Below, piece after piece: positions 1-8,613 of a stretch of 64,000 nt of DNA. How positions within the stretch are numbered: the first letter of the stretch is position 1; the number at the start of each line of letters is the position of its first letter. The notes below the pieces were generated by a model. That model made no database searches. It saw only the letters and a program-made list of their open reading frames with translations, and was not told the origin of the DNA. Source of the stretch: Cerina litoralis (lineage in GTDB: Bacteria > Bacteroidota > Bacteroidia > Flavobacteriales > Flavobacteriaceae); the NCBI GenBank assembly GCA_022008415.1, contig JAIRBC010000023.1:1-64000 (forward strand), written 5' to 3'. Both the position numbers and the translations under genes were made by a program.

Positions 1-95
1 TTAATGGTTAATGGTTAATGGTTAATGGTTAATGGTTAATGGTTAATGGTTAATGGTTAATGGTTAATGGTTAATGGTTAATGGTTAATGGTTAA
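1..95. repeat. Perfect heptamer tandem array (TTAATGG)x13
   Basis: Thirteen exact copies of TTAATGG run from 1 to 91 and are followed by a partial unit at 92-95. The array begins at the window edge, so its true length is unknown. The sequence just 3' of it (to 117) recurs at 56581-56613, where only one unit is present. It lies beyond the 3' end of the minus-strand metallopeptidase gene. It is the only perfect member of the periodic spacer arrays described in the findings. Confidence 0.97.
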
Positions 96-257
96 GATAA
101 AAAATAAACCCATAAACGTATTAAGACCTAAACTTAAAAACTCTGATAAAATGGATCTTTAAACCAACTGATACTGTATAATCCTAATTACGCGCTCCCT
201 TGAGGCTCTCTTTTTTGGCAGGAGTCTAGGGCGAACGCAAGGGAAAGTAGGCGGCCC

Positions 258-1157
258 TTACAACGATTTAGCATTGAAGGTGTCCCCTTGACTGATGTCT
301 CCCGTTTCAAATCCCTTTTTAAACCACCTTACCCTTTGTTCGGAAGTACCGTGGGTAAAGGAATCGGGCACTACCCTACCAGTGGACTGTCTTTGCAAGC
401 GATCGTCACCTATGGCATTTGCCGCGTTCAGCGCTTCTTCCAGGTCACCGGCCTCCATCATATGGGTCATTTGCTGGGAATGATGGGCCCATACCCCCGC
501 AAAGAAATCGGCCTGCAGCTCTAAACGAACGGAGTATCTATTAAATTCCTCCTTGCTTACCTGCCCTCTAAGGGCATCCACTTTATCGGTTATACCCATA
601 ATCTTCTGTACATGATGGCCAACTTCATGGGCGATAACATAGGCTTGGGCAAAGTCGCCCGGCGCATTCAGTTCGCGTTCCATATCCCTGAAAAAGCTTA
701 AATCCAAGTACAATTTCTCATCGCCGGGGCAATAAAAAGGACCCGTGGCACTAGAGGCGGATCCACAGGCAGAGGAAACCGAATTGGTAAATAAAACCAA
801 CGTTGGTTCTCGGTAATTATTCAAGAGTCGATTCCATACGTCCTCGGTACTGGCCAAAATAGTGGCACTAAAGTCGGCCAGTTTCTGATCTTCGACGCTG
901 GGTCGATATGGGGCGGAAGTCTCTGTCTGGATACTGCTTCCCGTAAAGAAATTAGCAATTAGGGTTAACGGATTATTGCCCGTCACAAATGAAAATACGA
1001 GAAAAATTCCTACGATGATCAATCCAACCTTAGAAAAAAGTAGTCTGATCAAGGGACCCAAAAACATAGGATTAAATCCGCCAATGCCCCTTCTGGAACC
1101 GGACTGCCCCCTTCTATCTTCCACGTTGGAACTTTTTCTTCTACCTTGCCATTTCAT
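258..1157 (-). CDS. Neutral zinc metallopeptidase, YpfJ family
   Basis: A 299-residue protein of the putative neutral zinc metallopeptidase family (YpfJ type, Pfam Zn_peptidase_2). It has a cytoplasmic basic N terminus, a glycine-rich stretch and one membrane segment at about residues 43-60. The zinc site is the HEVGH motif at 177-181, and the full length fits the family. Cysteines at about 131 and 143 could form a disulfide in the extracytoplasmic domain. The ATG start has a heptad array about 30 nt upstream. It is transcribed divergently from the sialidase-like gene. Family assignment is firm; the physiological substrate is unknown. Confidence 0.9.
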   Translation of the reverse strand: MKWQGRRKSSNVEDRRGQSGSRRGIGGFNPMFLGPLIRLLFSKVGLIIVGIFLVFSFVTGNNPLTLIANFFTGSSIQTETSAPYRPSVEDQKLADFSATILASTEDVWNRLLNNYREPTLVLFTNSVSSACGSASSATGPFYCPGDEKLYLDLSFFRDMERELNAPGDFAQAYVIAHEVGHHVQKIMGITDKVDALRGQVSKEEFNRYSVRLELQADFFAGVWAHHSQQMTHMMEAGDLEEALNAANAIGDDRLQRQSTGRVVPDSFTHGTSEQRVRWFKKGFETGDISQGDTFNAKSL

Positions 1158-1189
1158 ATGGAATACTTTATTTGATTAGCAATTAAATT

Positions 1190-1295
1190 AAGAACAAAGA
1201 GTATAGAATATAGATAGTTCTAAACACAATGGAGAAAATACAACAATTAAATGTCTTTGTTCTTTCAATATTCTCTCTACTCTTGTCACTCTAAA
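1190..1295. repeat. Inverted pair of heptad arrays in divergent spacer
   Basis: The left array (1190-1224) reads in 7-bp steps with words such as AAGAACA and TAGAATA. The right array (1254-1295) reads in 7-bp steps with TCTTTGT and CTCTACT. The two are inverted relative to each other: 1190-1200 (AAGAACAAAGA) is the exact reverse complement of 1254-1264. They fill most of the spacer between the divergent metallopeptidase and sialidase-like genes. A further small palindrome, TTCCCG TCT CGGGAA, lies at 1398-1412 in the leader of the downstream gene. Confidence 0.75.
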
Positions 1296-1443
1296 TTTAG
1301 TGATTAATGGGAACTTGCAAAAGAACTAAACCAAAGAATAGATCTAGCCTATTTTGATTCGCTATTTTTGCCTAAATTTAAGAACACCACCGAATCTTTC
1401 CCGTCTCGGGAAGGTATAAATGAGCGGGTAAAACCATGGAAAA

Positions 1444-2583
1444 ATGAAAAAAAACGATACGGTCAAAAAAGGTATGTCAACATTGTTTTTTCTGATTATT
1501 TTTTTGCAGTTTTCCCATGGAATTAAAGCACAAAATTCCAAAAGTGGCGCCCAAGGTCCGCAAAATGTATTGAAGTTGGGCCCAATGGTCGATAATCCAA
1601 GGAATAGCGAGGGCGATTTCATTGAATTGAAGGATGGTAGAGTGCTATATATTTATACCCATTACTACGGTAATTCATCCAGTGACCATGGTACCGCCTA
1701 TTTGGCCAGCCGGGTTTCTAATGACCGGGGAAACAGTTGGAGCAAAGAAGATGAACTGGTCCTTAAAAATGAGGGCGCTTTGAACGTAATGTCGGTCTCT
1801 CTTCTACGTTTGCAATCGGGGAAAATTGCCTTGTTTTATCTGAAAAAAAATTCAGACTCGGATTGTATCCCTACCCTGCGTCTTTCCGGCGATGAGGCCA
1901 AGACTTGGGGAGACCCGATCGCTTGTGTTACCGATCGTGAAGGCTACTTTGTGCTGAACAACGATCGGGTGATCCAAGATACCGATGGACGATTGTTTTT
2001 TGCGGTTTCCCAGCACAATATTCCAAACGGCGAGTTTACAGGTAAAGGCGTTGTTTATTGCTACTATTCAAATGACGAAGGGAGAACATGGCAGAGCGGT
2101 GAAGCCGTACCCAATCCCGACCATATCACTTTTCAAGAGCCCGGGCTGGTTTTCCTCAATGATAATTCCCTGCTGATGTTTATTAGGACCGATTTAGGAA
2201 CCCAGCTCTATTCTAAATCGATCGATAGCGGTAAAACTTGGGGCGAAGTGTATAAAAGCCAGTTAATATCCCCCGTATCACCGGCAACTATTGAAAGGAT
2301 ACCTTCTACGGGTGATCTTTTGGCCGTCTGGAACAACAATCTGTCGACCAATGAAAAATTATCCAAACAGCGAATTCCGCTTAACATCGCCGTATCAAAG
2401 GATGAGGGTGTAAGCTGGCAGAATATCAAGATTATCGACGGCAACCCTGAAGGCTGGTTTTGCTATACGGCCATGCAGTTTGTAGATAATTCCGTATTGC
2501 TAGGCTATTGTGCGGGTACAAAATCGGCACATCTAACAGAATCCCACGTAACCAAGGTGGATCTTGAATGGATATACCAGTGA
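1444..2583 (+). CDS. Secreted sialidase (BNR/Asp-box) family protein
   Basis: A 379-residue protein with a signal peptide (hydrophobic stretch about 13-28). The six-bladed propeller is marked by five Asp-boxes of the S-x-D-x-G-x-T/S-W type: SNDRGNSW, SGDEAKTW, SNDEGRTW, SIDSGKTW and SKDEGVSW. Such proteins are exported exo-sialidases or related glycan-binding hydrolases. The usual FRIP motif is not obvious near the N terminus, where an arginine in NPRNSEG may take its place, so true sialidase activity is uncertain. It is a single-gene unit. A TAnnTTTG match at 1363-1370 could be its promoter. Confidence 0.8.
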   Translation: MKKNDTVKKGMSTLFFLIIFLQFSHGIKAQNSKSGAQGPQNVLKLGPMVDNPRNSEGDFIELKDGRVLYIYTHYYGNSSSDHGTAYLASRVSNDRGNSWSKEDELVLKNEGALNVMSVSLLRLQSGKIALFYLKKNSDSDCIPTLRLSGDEAKTWGDPIACVTDREGYFVLNNDRVIQDTDGRLFFAVSQHNIPNGEFTGKGVVYCYYSNDEGRTWQSGEAVPNPDHITFQEPGLVFLNDNSLLMFIRTDLGTQLYSKSIDSGKTWGEVYKSQLISPVSPATIERIPSTGDLLAVWNNNLSTNEKLSKQRIPLNIAVSKDEGVSWQNIKIIDGNPEGWFCYTAMQFVDNSVLLGYCAGTKSAHLTESHVTKVDLEWIYQ

Positions 2584-2677
2584 GAACCCGTATTTAATTG
2601 TGTTACCACCTTTTGAACCATTTTCACATATCTGAAATGGGATCGGACACGTCTAAAGAAATCTGGGTAAACTCTCC

Positions 2678-4213
2678 CTACCCTAACCAACCTTCCCGAT
2701 CCAAGCTGCGATACTGTATGGCTTCTGCAATGTGATTTCCGTTCAGGGCCTCGGTATTTTCAAGATCGGCGATGGTCCGTGCTACTTTTAATATGCGGTC
2801 ATACGCCCTGGCTGAAAGGTTTAACCGCTCCATCGCATTTTTTAACAATTGCTTGGAAGATTCGTCCAACCTACAATATTGTCGGATCTGTTTGGTGTTC
2901 ATTTGGGCGTTGTAGTGCACGTTTTCCAGTTTGTCAAAACGTTGGGTCTGTAATTCCCGAGCGGCGGTGACCCGTTTGCGGATGGCCACGCTCCCTTCCC
3001 CTTTCCGGTCCTCGGAGAGCTTTTCAAAAGGTACCGGGGTCACTTCTATGTGGATATCGATACGATCTAGCAAAGGTCCGGAGATTTTCCCCAAATAGCG
3101 CTGCATCTCTGACGGGGATGAGGTGACCGGGGCGTCGGGGTCGTTAAAGTAACCGCTGGGGCTGGGATTCATACTGGCTACCAGCATAAAACTGCTGGGG
3201 TAGGTTACGGTAAAACGAGCCCGGGAGATCGTTACCTCCCTGTCTTCCAAGGGCTGGCGCATTACCTCAAGCACCCCTCTTTTAAACTCAGGCAATTCGT
3301 CCAAAAACAGGACCCCATTATGCGAGAGCGAAATTTCCCCCGGCTGGGGATAGGCCCCGCCACCAACCAAAGCTACGTCGCTTATTGTATGATGCGGACT
3401 TCGAAACGGTCTTTGGCTCATCAGGCCCATGTTTTTAATTTTCCCCACCACGCTATGGATCTTGGTGGTTTCCAAGGCTTCGTGCAAGGTCATGGGAGGT
3501 AAAATAGAGGGCAGCCGTTTGGCCAACATGGTCTTGCCGGCACCGGGCGGTCCGATCAAAATAATGTTGTGCCCACCAGCCGCGGCTATTTCCATGCATC
3601 TTTTGATGCTCTCCTGTCCCTTGACGTCCGAAAAATCAAATTCAGGAAAGTCCAAACTCTTATAAAATTCTGCACGGGTGTCAATGATGGTCTGTTCCAT
3701 CGGGGACCCCTTGTCAAAAAAATCGATGACCTCCGTGATGGTCTCAACTCCATAAACCTCCAACCCGTCTACGATCGCTGCCTCCTTGGCATTGTCCTTT
3801 GGCAAAATAAATCCCGAAAACCCTTCTGCCTTTGCCTTAATTGCTATTGGCAATGACCCAGTTATGGGCTGTAAACTCCCATCCAAAGAAAGTTCGCCCA
3901 TGATGACATACTTTTCCAAGTTTTTGGATTGGATCTGGCCGGATGCCGTTAATATGCCTACCGCCAAGGTAAGGTCATAGGCCGAACCTTCTTTGCGAAG
4001 ATCGGCCGGTGCCATATTTATGGTGATTTTCTTTCCAGGGATTTTATATCCATTATTCTGAAGGGCGGCCGCTATCCGATAGTTGCTTTCCTTGATAGCA
4101 TTATCGGGGAGTCCGACCAGGTGATAACCTATCCCTTTGTCTACGTTCACCTCTACCGTTACCGTAGTCGCCTCCACGCCAAAAACGGCACTTCCAAAAA
4201 CTTTTGTAAGCAT
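2678..4213 (-). CDS. yifB: YifB/ComM-type Mg-chelatase-like AAA+ ATPase
   Basis: A 511-residue protein with the family layout. An N-terminal ChlI-like Lon-protease-fold domain covers about 1-170. The AAA+ module follows with Walker A GPPGAGKT at 221-228 and Walker B LFLDELPEF, then a C-terminal helical domain. In other bacteria ComM/YifB is a hexameric helicase that promotes branch migration during natural transformation; that role is known from Vibrio and Haemophilus and is only inferred here. It is a single gene on this strand. Length is normal for the family and the ATG start fits the conserved N terminus. Confidence 0.93.
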   Translation of the reverse strand: MLTKVFGSAVFGVEATTVTVEVNVDKGIGYHLVGLPDNAIKESNYRIAAALQNNGYKIPGKKITINMAPADLRKEGSAYDLTLAVGILTASGQIQSKNLEKYVIMGELSLDGSLQPITGSLPIAIKAKAEGFSGFILPKDNAKEAAIVDGLEVYGVETITEVIDFFDKGSPMEQTIIDTRAEFYKSLDFPEFDFSDVKGQESIKRCMEIAAAGGHNIILIGPPGAGKTMLAKRLPSILPPMTLHEALETTKIHSVVGKIKNMGLMSQRPFRSPHHTISDVALVGGGAYPQPGEISLSHNGVLFLDELPEFKRGVLEVMRQPLEDREVTISRARFTVTYPSSFMLVASMNPSPSGYFNDPDAPVTSSPSEMQRYLGKISGPLLDRIDIHIEVTPVPFEKLSEDRKGEGSVAIRKRVTAARELQTQRFDKLENVHYNAQMNTKQIRQYCRLDESSKQLLKNAMERLNLSARAYDRILKVARTIADLENTEALNGNHIAEAIQYRSLDREGWLG

Positions 4214-4335
4214 TTCTATCGATTAATTGTTCCTAAATGTAAGGGTTTTTAGGAAAATACAGACAGAAAAATCGTAGGAATCCGGTAATATTATTAAGGA
4301 ATTCTGACTTTGGGAATATTGTAGGTATCAGATTG

Positions 4336-6138
4336 TCATTCCACCTCAATTTGCGCTCTTTTAGATACGGGCATGCCTTTGTTTGTAAATCCTTCCAGTT
4401 CTATCCTATACGTTCCCGGGATGTCGGAGGTATAGAATTCCAAGGAGCGTTCCTCTTTGGAAAGTTTAACTTCCGGATCCCAAAGCAACTGATACCGAAA
4501 ATCTGGAATATGAGCCATTTCGGATTTATTTTCCTGTGAATAAATTTGATGAAAATAATTCTTTTTGGGAAGCGGTTTAAAGAGTTCTATGTTTTTGGCA
4601 TAGTCGCCGTAAAGATTTAAACTATAGTCTCCGTCTATACTTTCCATGGCAATAATACCCTTGTAAATTTGCTGACCAAAGATATATTTGTCCCTTAAAA
4701 TCCTTATTGTCTTTATCTTTCGGGCGTTGTAGTTTATAATATTGAGTTGGTCTTGCACAAGGAATCCGTCGACCACCACCAAAGGCAGGAAAACGGACTC
4801 CAAATAGGTGTCGGCCTCCCTTACTTGGAACACTTCTTCCCCATTCTTGGTCTTTTTTGTGTAAACGTTGGATATAAATTCTAAAGTTGTTTCCCTGATG
4901 GTAGGGAATCGCACGTACTCATCGAGGTCGTATACTTCCGCATTTTCCAAATTAAAGGGAGCAGTTCCCGGTACCGATTTAATGGTATCGGGCTTTACAC
5001 CGAAATACCCATTTTCAATTTGGTTATAAATACTCCGTTCCTGAATCATTTCCTTCATATCCCTTGTAATATGGAACGAGTTGAATTTAAGTTTAGAAAA
5101 ATCCCATTTAGGGGGATTCTCACTGGGCAACAACCTATACTTTTCCCTATCATCCCCCAAAACCTGCAAAATTGCATGGGTACCGCTATAATGCTCGTTT
5201 AGGTTAAAATAATAAGTCCCGTTGTTATCCGTATTGGCTATTTTTAAAACGTATTCGGTCCCCGGAATGGATAGGGCCACATTTAGGTTCGCCACCGGCT
5301 CGCCCGATTCTTTTTGGACGACCTTCCCAGTGATCAATTCCCCTCGGAGCTCGGGCAAAAAAACCGTCGTACCTTGTTCCGGCTCCGTTGTTACCGGATT
5401 CCCATATAAACTTTCAAAATTATGGGTATTTGCTTTTTTTGGAGCCGCTACCGCATCTATCCTTCTAACCGATAAGGAATAAGTTCCATAGGCCATAGTA
5501 TCCTTGACACTGGTCAATGAGAGGGAAACTTTGGATCGTTTGCCAAACTTTTCGCCATTGACATCCAAAGCAAGCAAATTGTTTACCGACTTTTGGGGAT
5601 GGGTTTCTGTTTCTAAAGGATTTCCTATAGAGTCGTTTGCGATGGAATCCTTGGATCTGGGGTCTTCCAGTACCGCTGCCTGGTTTCCTTGATAGGGATT
5701 GAGGATGCTAAGATCATTCCGAAAATAATTTTCGCCGTTCCCGTTCTCCATCCAGGAGGTGTACGCCACTAATTTATAATTACCGGAGGGGACGGAAACC
5801 GGGATAAAGAAGTCCCCTTCCCCTTCCCCGTTTTCCAATCTAATTTTTTGTGCAAAAACCTTGGTGCCGTCTTCCCCTACAAGTTCCACATAGCCAATTT
5901 TGCTGATGTCACTTAAATTTTTGGTGTTTTTGTCCATACAATAAACCTTATAATACAAGTATTCCCCGGCAAACAAAAAGGAAGCATTAAAATGAACAAA
6001 AATGGTCTCCTGTGGTATATCGGCATAACCATCAACTTCGGACTGGGATCTTAAAGGAACCTGCCCATAACTATGGCCTAGACCCATTGCCAAACAAAAA
6101 AATGGAAATAAGATGATAGGTATTTTTTTTAGGTTCAT
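4336..6138 (-). CDS. Secreted MG2-like protein with plug-like C terminus, no barrel
   Basis: A 600-residue exported protein (signal peptide about 1-26). Residues about 40-150 resemble a macroglobulin MG2 domain of the kind found in Bacteroidota TonB clusters. A carboxypeptidase-regulatory-like beta-sandwich (about 270-335, containing GELITGKVV) follows. A segment near 460-520 resembles a TonB-receptor plug (VVVDGFLV, then KIKTIRILRD and IYKGIIAME). No transmembrane beta-barrel follows, so this is not a receptor by itself. It is the last gene of the TonB/DUF4249 operon, 23 bp after the second DUF4249 gene. It probably works at the outer membrane with that receptor, but the function is unknown. 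Confidence 0.7.
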   Translation of the reverse strand: MNLKKIPIILFPFFCLAMGLGHSYGQVPLRSQSEVDGYADIPQETIFVHFNASFLFAGEYLYYKVYCMDKNTKNLSDISKIGYVELVGEDGTKVFAQKIRLENGEGEGDFFIPVSVPSGNYKLVAYTSWMENGNGENYFRNDLSILNPYQGNQAAVLEDPRSKDSIANDSIGNPLETETHPQKSVNNLLALDVNGEKFGKRSKVSLSLTSVKDTMAYGTYSLSVRRIDAVAAPKKANTHNFESLYGNPVTTEPEQGTTVFLPELRGELITGKVVQKESGEPVANLNVALSIPGTEYVLKIANTDNNGTYYFNLNEHYSGTHAILQVLGDDREKYRLLPSENPPKWDFSKLKFNSFHITRDMKEMIQERSIYNQIENGYFGVKPDTIKSVPGTAPFNLENAEVYDLDEYVRFPTIRETTLEFISNVYTKKTKNGEEVFQVREADTYLESVFLPLVVVDGFLVQDQLNIINYNARKIKTIRILRDKYIFGQQIYKGIIAMESIDGDYSLNLYGDYAKNIELFKPLPKKNYFHQIYSQENKSEMAHIPDFRYQLLWDPEVKLSKEERSLEFYTSDIPGTYRIELEGFTNKGMPVSKRAQIEVE

Positions 6139-6161
6139 TGGCCTTTAATTTATCTCTGTTC

Positions 6162-7343
6162 TTAATCTACCCAAAATTCCGGCTTTTGATTATCGGCCCA
6201 AAAAGTACAGTCCCCACAAGGTTTATAGACCATTAAATATCCAGTACTAGGAGGCGGTACAGAACTTACATAAATCCAATTTTCGTATTTTACCGCTTCG
6301 TAAACCGATGGCCGCTCCAGACTTGGAAGTGTATCTATTTGGCAATCATAAGGATATTTTGGATAAGGTCCCTCTTCAAAAATATCCCTGAAATCTATAA
6401 AAACCCTTTTAGTGGAGAGGGAAGAAACCTCAAAAAAACCGACCACTTTTTCGTCCCCGTCCTGATCGGAAGTAATATTACCGTCTATAAATCCAGGCTG
6501 GCTTTCCGTAAAGGGGCTTTCGGACCCGGAAAACTCCGCTAAGGTCTTTAAATAATTATGGGCTGCCACGGATTGGGTATATTGCTTTACCAGTATGCTG
6601 TAGCGATTCCGCAACATATAGTCGTCCCTTGGAATAAACCGCACCGGAAAACGGGCAATTTTGTTTTCCACATAGCCACTTGTGTTGGCTAGGACTATAT
6701 TACTGGAAACCTGGGTCTTATAACAATACCGGGCCTCGGTCTCCCTTCTTACCAATTCCAATTCCGGGGGGTCGTCCGAAACAACGAGCAGTTCTTGACT
6801 GGACCAGTAAGGTGCGACGATTTTATAGGTTTCCTCGTAGGTATACCGGTAGTATTTGGAATTCCCTGTGGGGTCCTGGCTATCCACAAAAAATTCCACG
6901 CCTTCCACATTGTCCGCGTTGGTCTCCTTTTCCGCGTATAAGTTGTCTATGGGTACGCTCTGCGGCAGTTGTTCGGTAGTGGAACTGTAAGAACGGCCCT
7001 CCGCGGTGTTTACGATCAATTGATAGGTCCTTCCCGGTTGGGCCGCAAAAGGTTGGGTAGACACATAGGTGCCTGGAAGGGTTTCCTGGAAATCATATGT
7101 GTTTTGGGAATCATCCTTGATCATTACGTGGGCATTGCTTTCAAATTTAGGCGCTCCCCCATCCAATCCATAGGAACGGGAAAGGACCACCTGATGGTGA
7201 ATATTCTCATCGGTCAAGGTAGCCTCTACCACCAACACGCTTTCAAAATCCTTGGTCACGATCGGAAATGGCTCCGTACAAGCGTGACCTAATATTCCCA
7301 AAGCAATTAAAGTTATAAATCGATATGTTTTTTTTAAACGCAT
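6162..7343 (-). CDS. DUF4249 family lipoprotein (second of tandem pair)
   Basis: A 393-residue DUF4249 protein. The short signal peptide ends at a cysteine near residue 22 (GHACTEP), as in Bacteroidota lipoproteins. The mature part has the Ig-like N-terminal half (LVVEATLTDEN, LSRSYG) and the C-terminal PCGDCTFW motif of the family. It is clearly a paralogue of the neighbouring gene over its full length. DUF4249 proteins are encoded next to TonB-dependent receptors and are presumed to be surface or periplasmic partners in nutrient uptake, with unknown ligands. It lies 43 bp after its paralogue and 23 bp before the MG2-like gene, in one operon. Confidence 0.85.
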   Translation of the reverse strand: MRLKKTYRFITLIALGILGHACTEPFPIVTKDFESVLVVEATLTDENIHHQVVLSRSYGLDGGAPKFESNAHVMIKDDSQNTYDFQETLPGTYVSTQPFAAQPGRTYQLIVNTAEGRSYSSTTEQLPQSVPIDNLYAEKETNADNVEGVEFFVDSQDPTGNSKYYRYTYEETYKIVAPYWSSQELLVVSDDPPELELVRRETEARYCYKTQVSSNIVLANTSGYVENKIARFPVRFIPRDDYMLRNRYSILVKQYTQSVAAHNYLKTLAEFSGSESPFTESQPGFIDGNITSDQDGDEKVVGFFEVSSLSTKRVFIDFRDIFEEGPYPKYPYDCQIDTLPSLERPSVYEAVKYENWIYVSSVPPPSTGYLMVYKPCGDCTFWADNQKPEFWVD

Positions 7344-7386
7344 TTAAATTTTATTTCGCACTTCAAAAATCTCAATTTTCAGTTAG

Positions 7387-8604
7387 TCATATTTTTTCAT
7401 CAACCCAAAAATCCGGCTTTTTGTTGCTTCCCATAAATGTACAATCCCCACAAGGCCTACCCACCATTATGTAAACCGTAGGGGGGTCCGGTGGGGTCGG
7501 TGCCGGAGTATACATTTTATACTGGCCCGATTCAATTGCATCTATGAGGGGTGATGGCCCTTGGGGTACACGTCCATATAGTGATATCGCATTGGACTGG
7601 CAGCCATACGGGAAATCGGGGAAATTTCCTGTCGGAAATATATCCCTGAATTTGACGAATATCCTCTTGGAAGAAACCGATGAAACCTCAAAAAAACCAA
7701 CTACTTTTTCGTTCGTGTCGTGATCGGAAGTTATATTGCCTTCAATAAAACCGGGCTGGTTTTCGGAAAAGGGATTTTCGGATCCAGAGAATTCCTTTAA
7801 AGTCTTTAAATAATTGTGCGCTTCCAAGGATTGGGTGTATTGATGTACTAAGATACTATACCGATTTCTTAACATATAGTCGTCTTTTGCGATAAAACGA
7901 ACCTGAAATCTAGATATTCTATTCTCCGCATAGTCACTGGTATTTGCCAAGACAATATTATTGGAGAGATTGGTCTTATAGCAATAGTGCTCTTCTTGGG
8001 TCTTCAATTTAACATCTACCTGATAAGGAAACTGATCGGAAACTATATAAATATCCTCCCGGACCCAATAAGGGGCTATTATTTCATAGGTCTCCTCATA
8101 AGTATATCTAAAATATTTGGATTGGCCCGAAGCATCGTGATTATCAACAAAAAATCCGGCTCCTACTACCTGATCTACATTAGTTTCAATTTCTGTATAT
8201 ATTCTGTCAATCGGTACCTGCTGTGGCAATGGTTCCGAATCCGAACTATACGATCTTCCGTCCGCGGTTTCTATAAAAAGCTGATAGGAATGCCCTGGTT
8301 GTGCGGCAAAGGCTTGAGAAGATACATACGTGCCCGGATCGGTCTCAGGAAAATCGTACACGTATTGGGCATCGTCCTTAATCATTACTTTGGCATTTGA
8401 TTCAAAATTTGGTCCATCACCTTCCAAATTATAAGATCGGGACAAGAGCACCTTATGTTGGATGTTCTCATCGGTCAGTGTTGCCTGTACCACCAGTACA
8501 GTTTCAAAGCCCTTGGTCACGATCGGAAATGGTTCCGTACAACTGTACTGCAATATACACAATACGACCCATGCTAATATCCTATATGTTTTTTCTAAAA
8601 ACAT
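7387..8604 (-). CDS. DUF4249 family lipoprotein (first of tandem pair)
   Basis: A 405-residue paralogue of the adjacent DUF4249 gene, sharing CTEPFPIVTK after the lipobox, the LTDEN and FAAQPG segments, and the C-terminal PCGDCTF motif. The lipid-modified cysteine is near residue 22 (LQYSCTEP). I start it at the ATG at 8604; an in-frame GTG at 8610 would add two residues. It begins ten bases after the end of the TonB receptor, so the two are almost certainly co-translated. Its insert before the conserved C terminus is longer and proline-rich compared with the paralogue, so the two may differ in ligand. Confidence 0.85.
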   Translation of the reverse strand: MFLEKTYRILAWVVLCILQYSCTEPFPIVTKGFETVLVVQATLTDENIQHKVLLSRSYNLEGDGPNFESNAKVMIKDDAQYVYDFPETDPGTYVSSQAFAAQPGHSYQLFIETADGRSYSSDSEPLPQQVPIDRIYTEIETNVDQVVGAGFFVDNHDASGQSKYFRYTYEETYEIIAPYWVREDIYIVSDQFPYQVDVKLKTQEEHYCYKTNLSNNIVLANTSDYAENRISRFQVRFIAKDDYMLRNRYSILVHQYTQSLEAHNYLKTLKEFSGSENPFSENQPGFIEGNITSDHDTNEKVVGFFEVSSVSSKRIFVKFRDIFPTGNFPDFPYGCQSNAISLYGRVPQGPSPLIDAIESGQYKMYTPAPTPPDPPTVYIMVGRPCGDCTFMGSNKKPDFWVDEKI

Positions 8605-8613
8605 ATTCACCGA

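Noticed and set aside
1-95. The heptamer array as a CRISPR or an origin iteron cluster
   Set aside because: There are no unique spacers between units and no cas genes, and no dnaA, dnaN or DnaA boxes are nearby. The unit is too short and contiguous for either.
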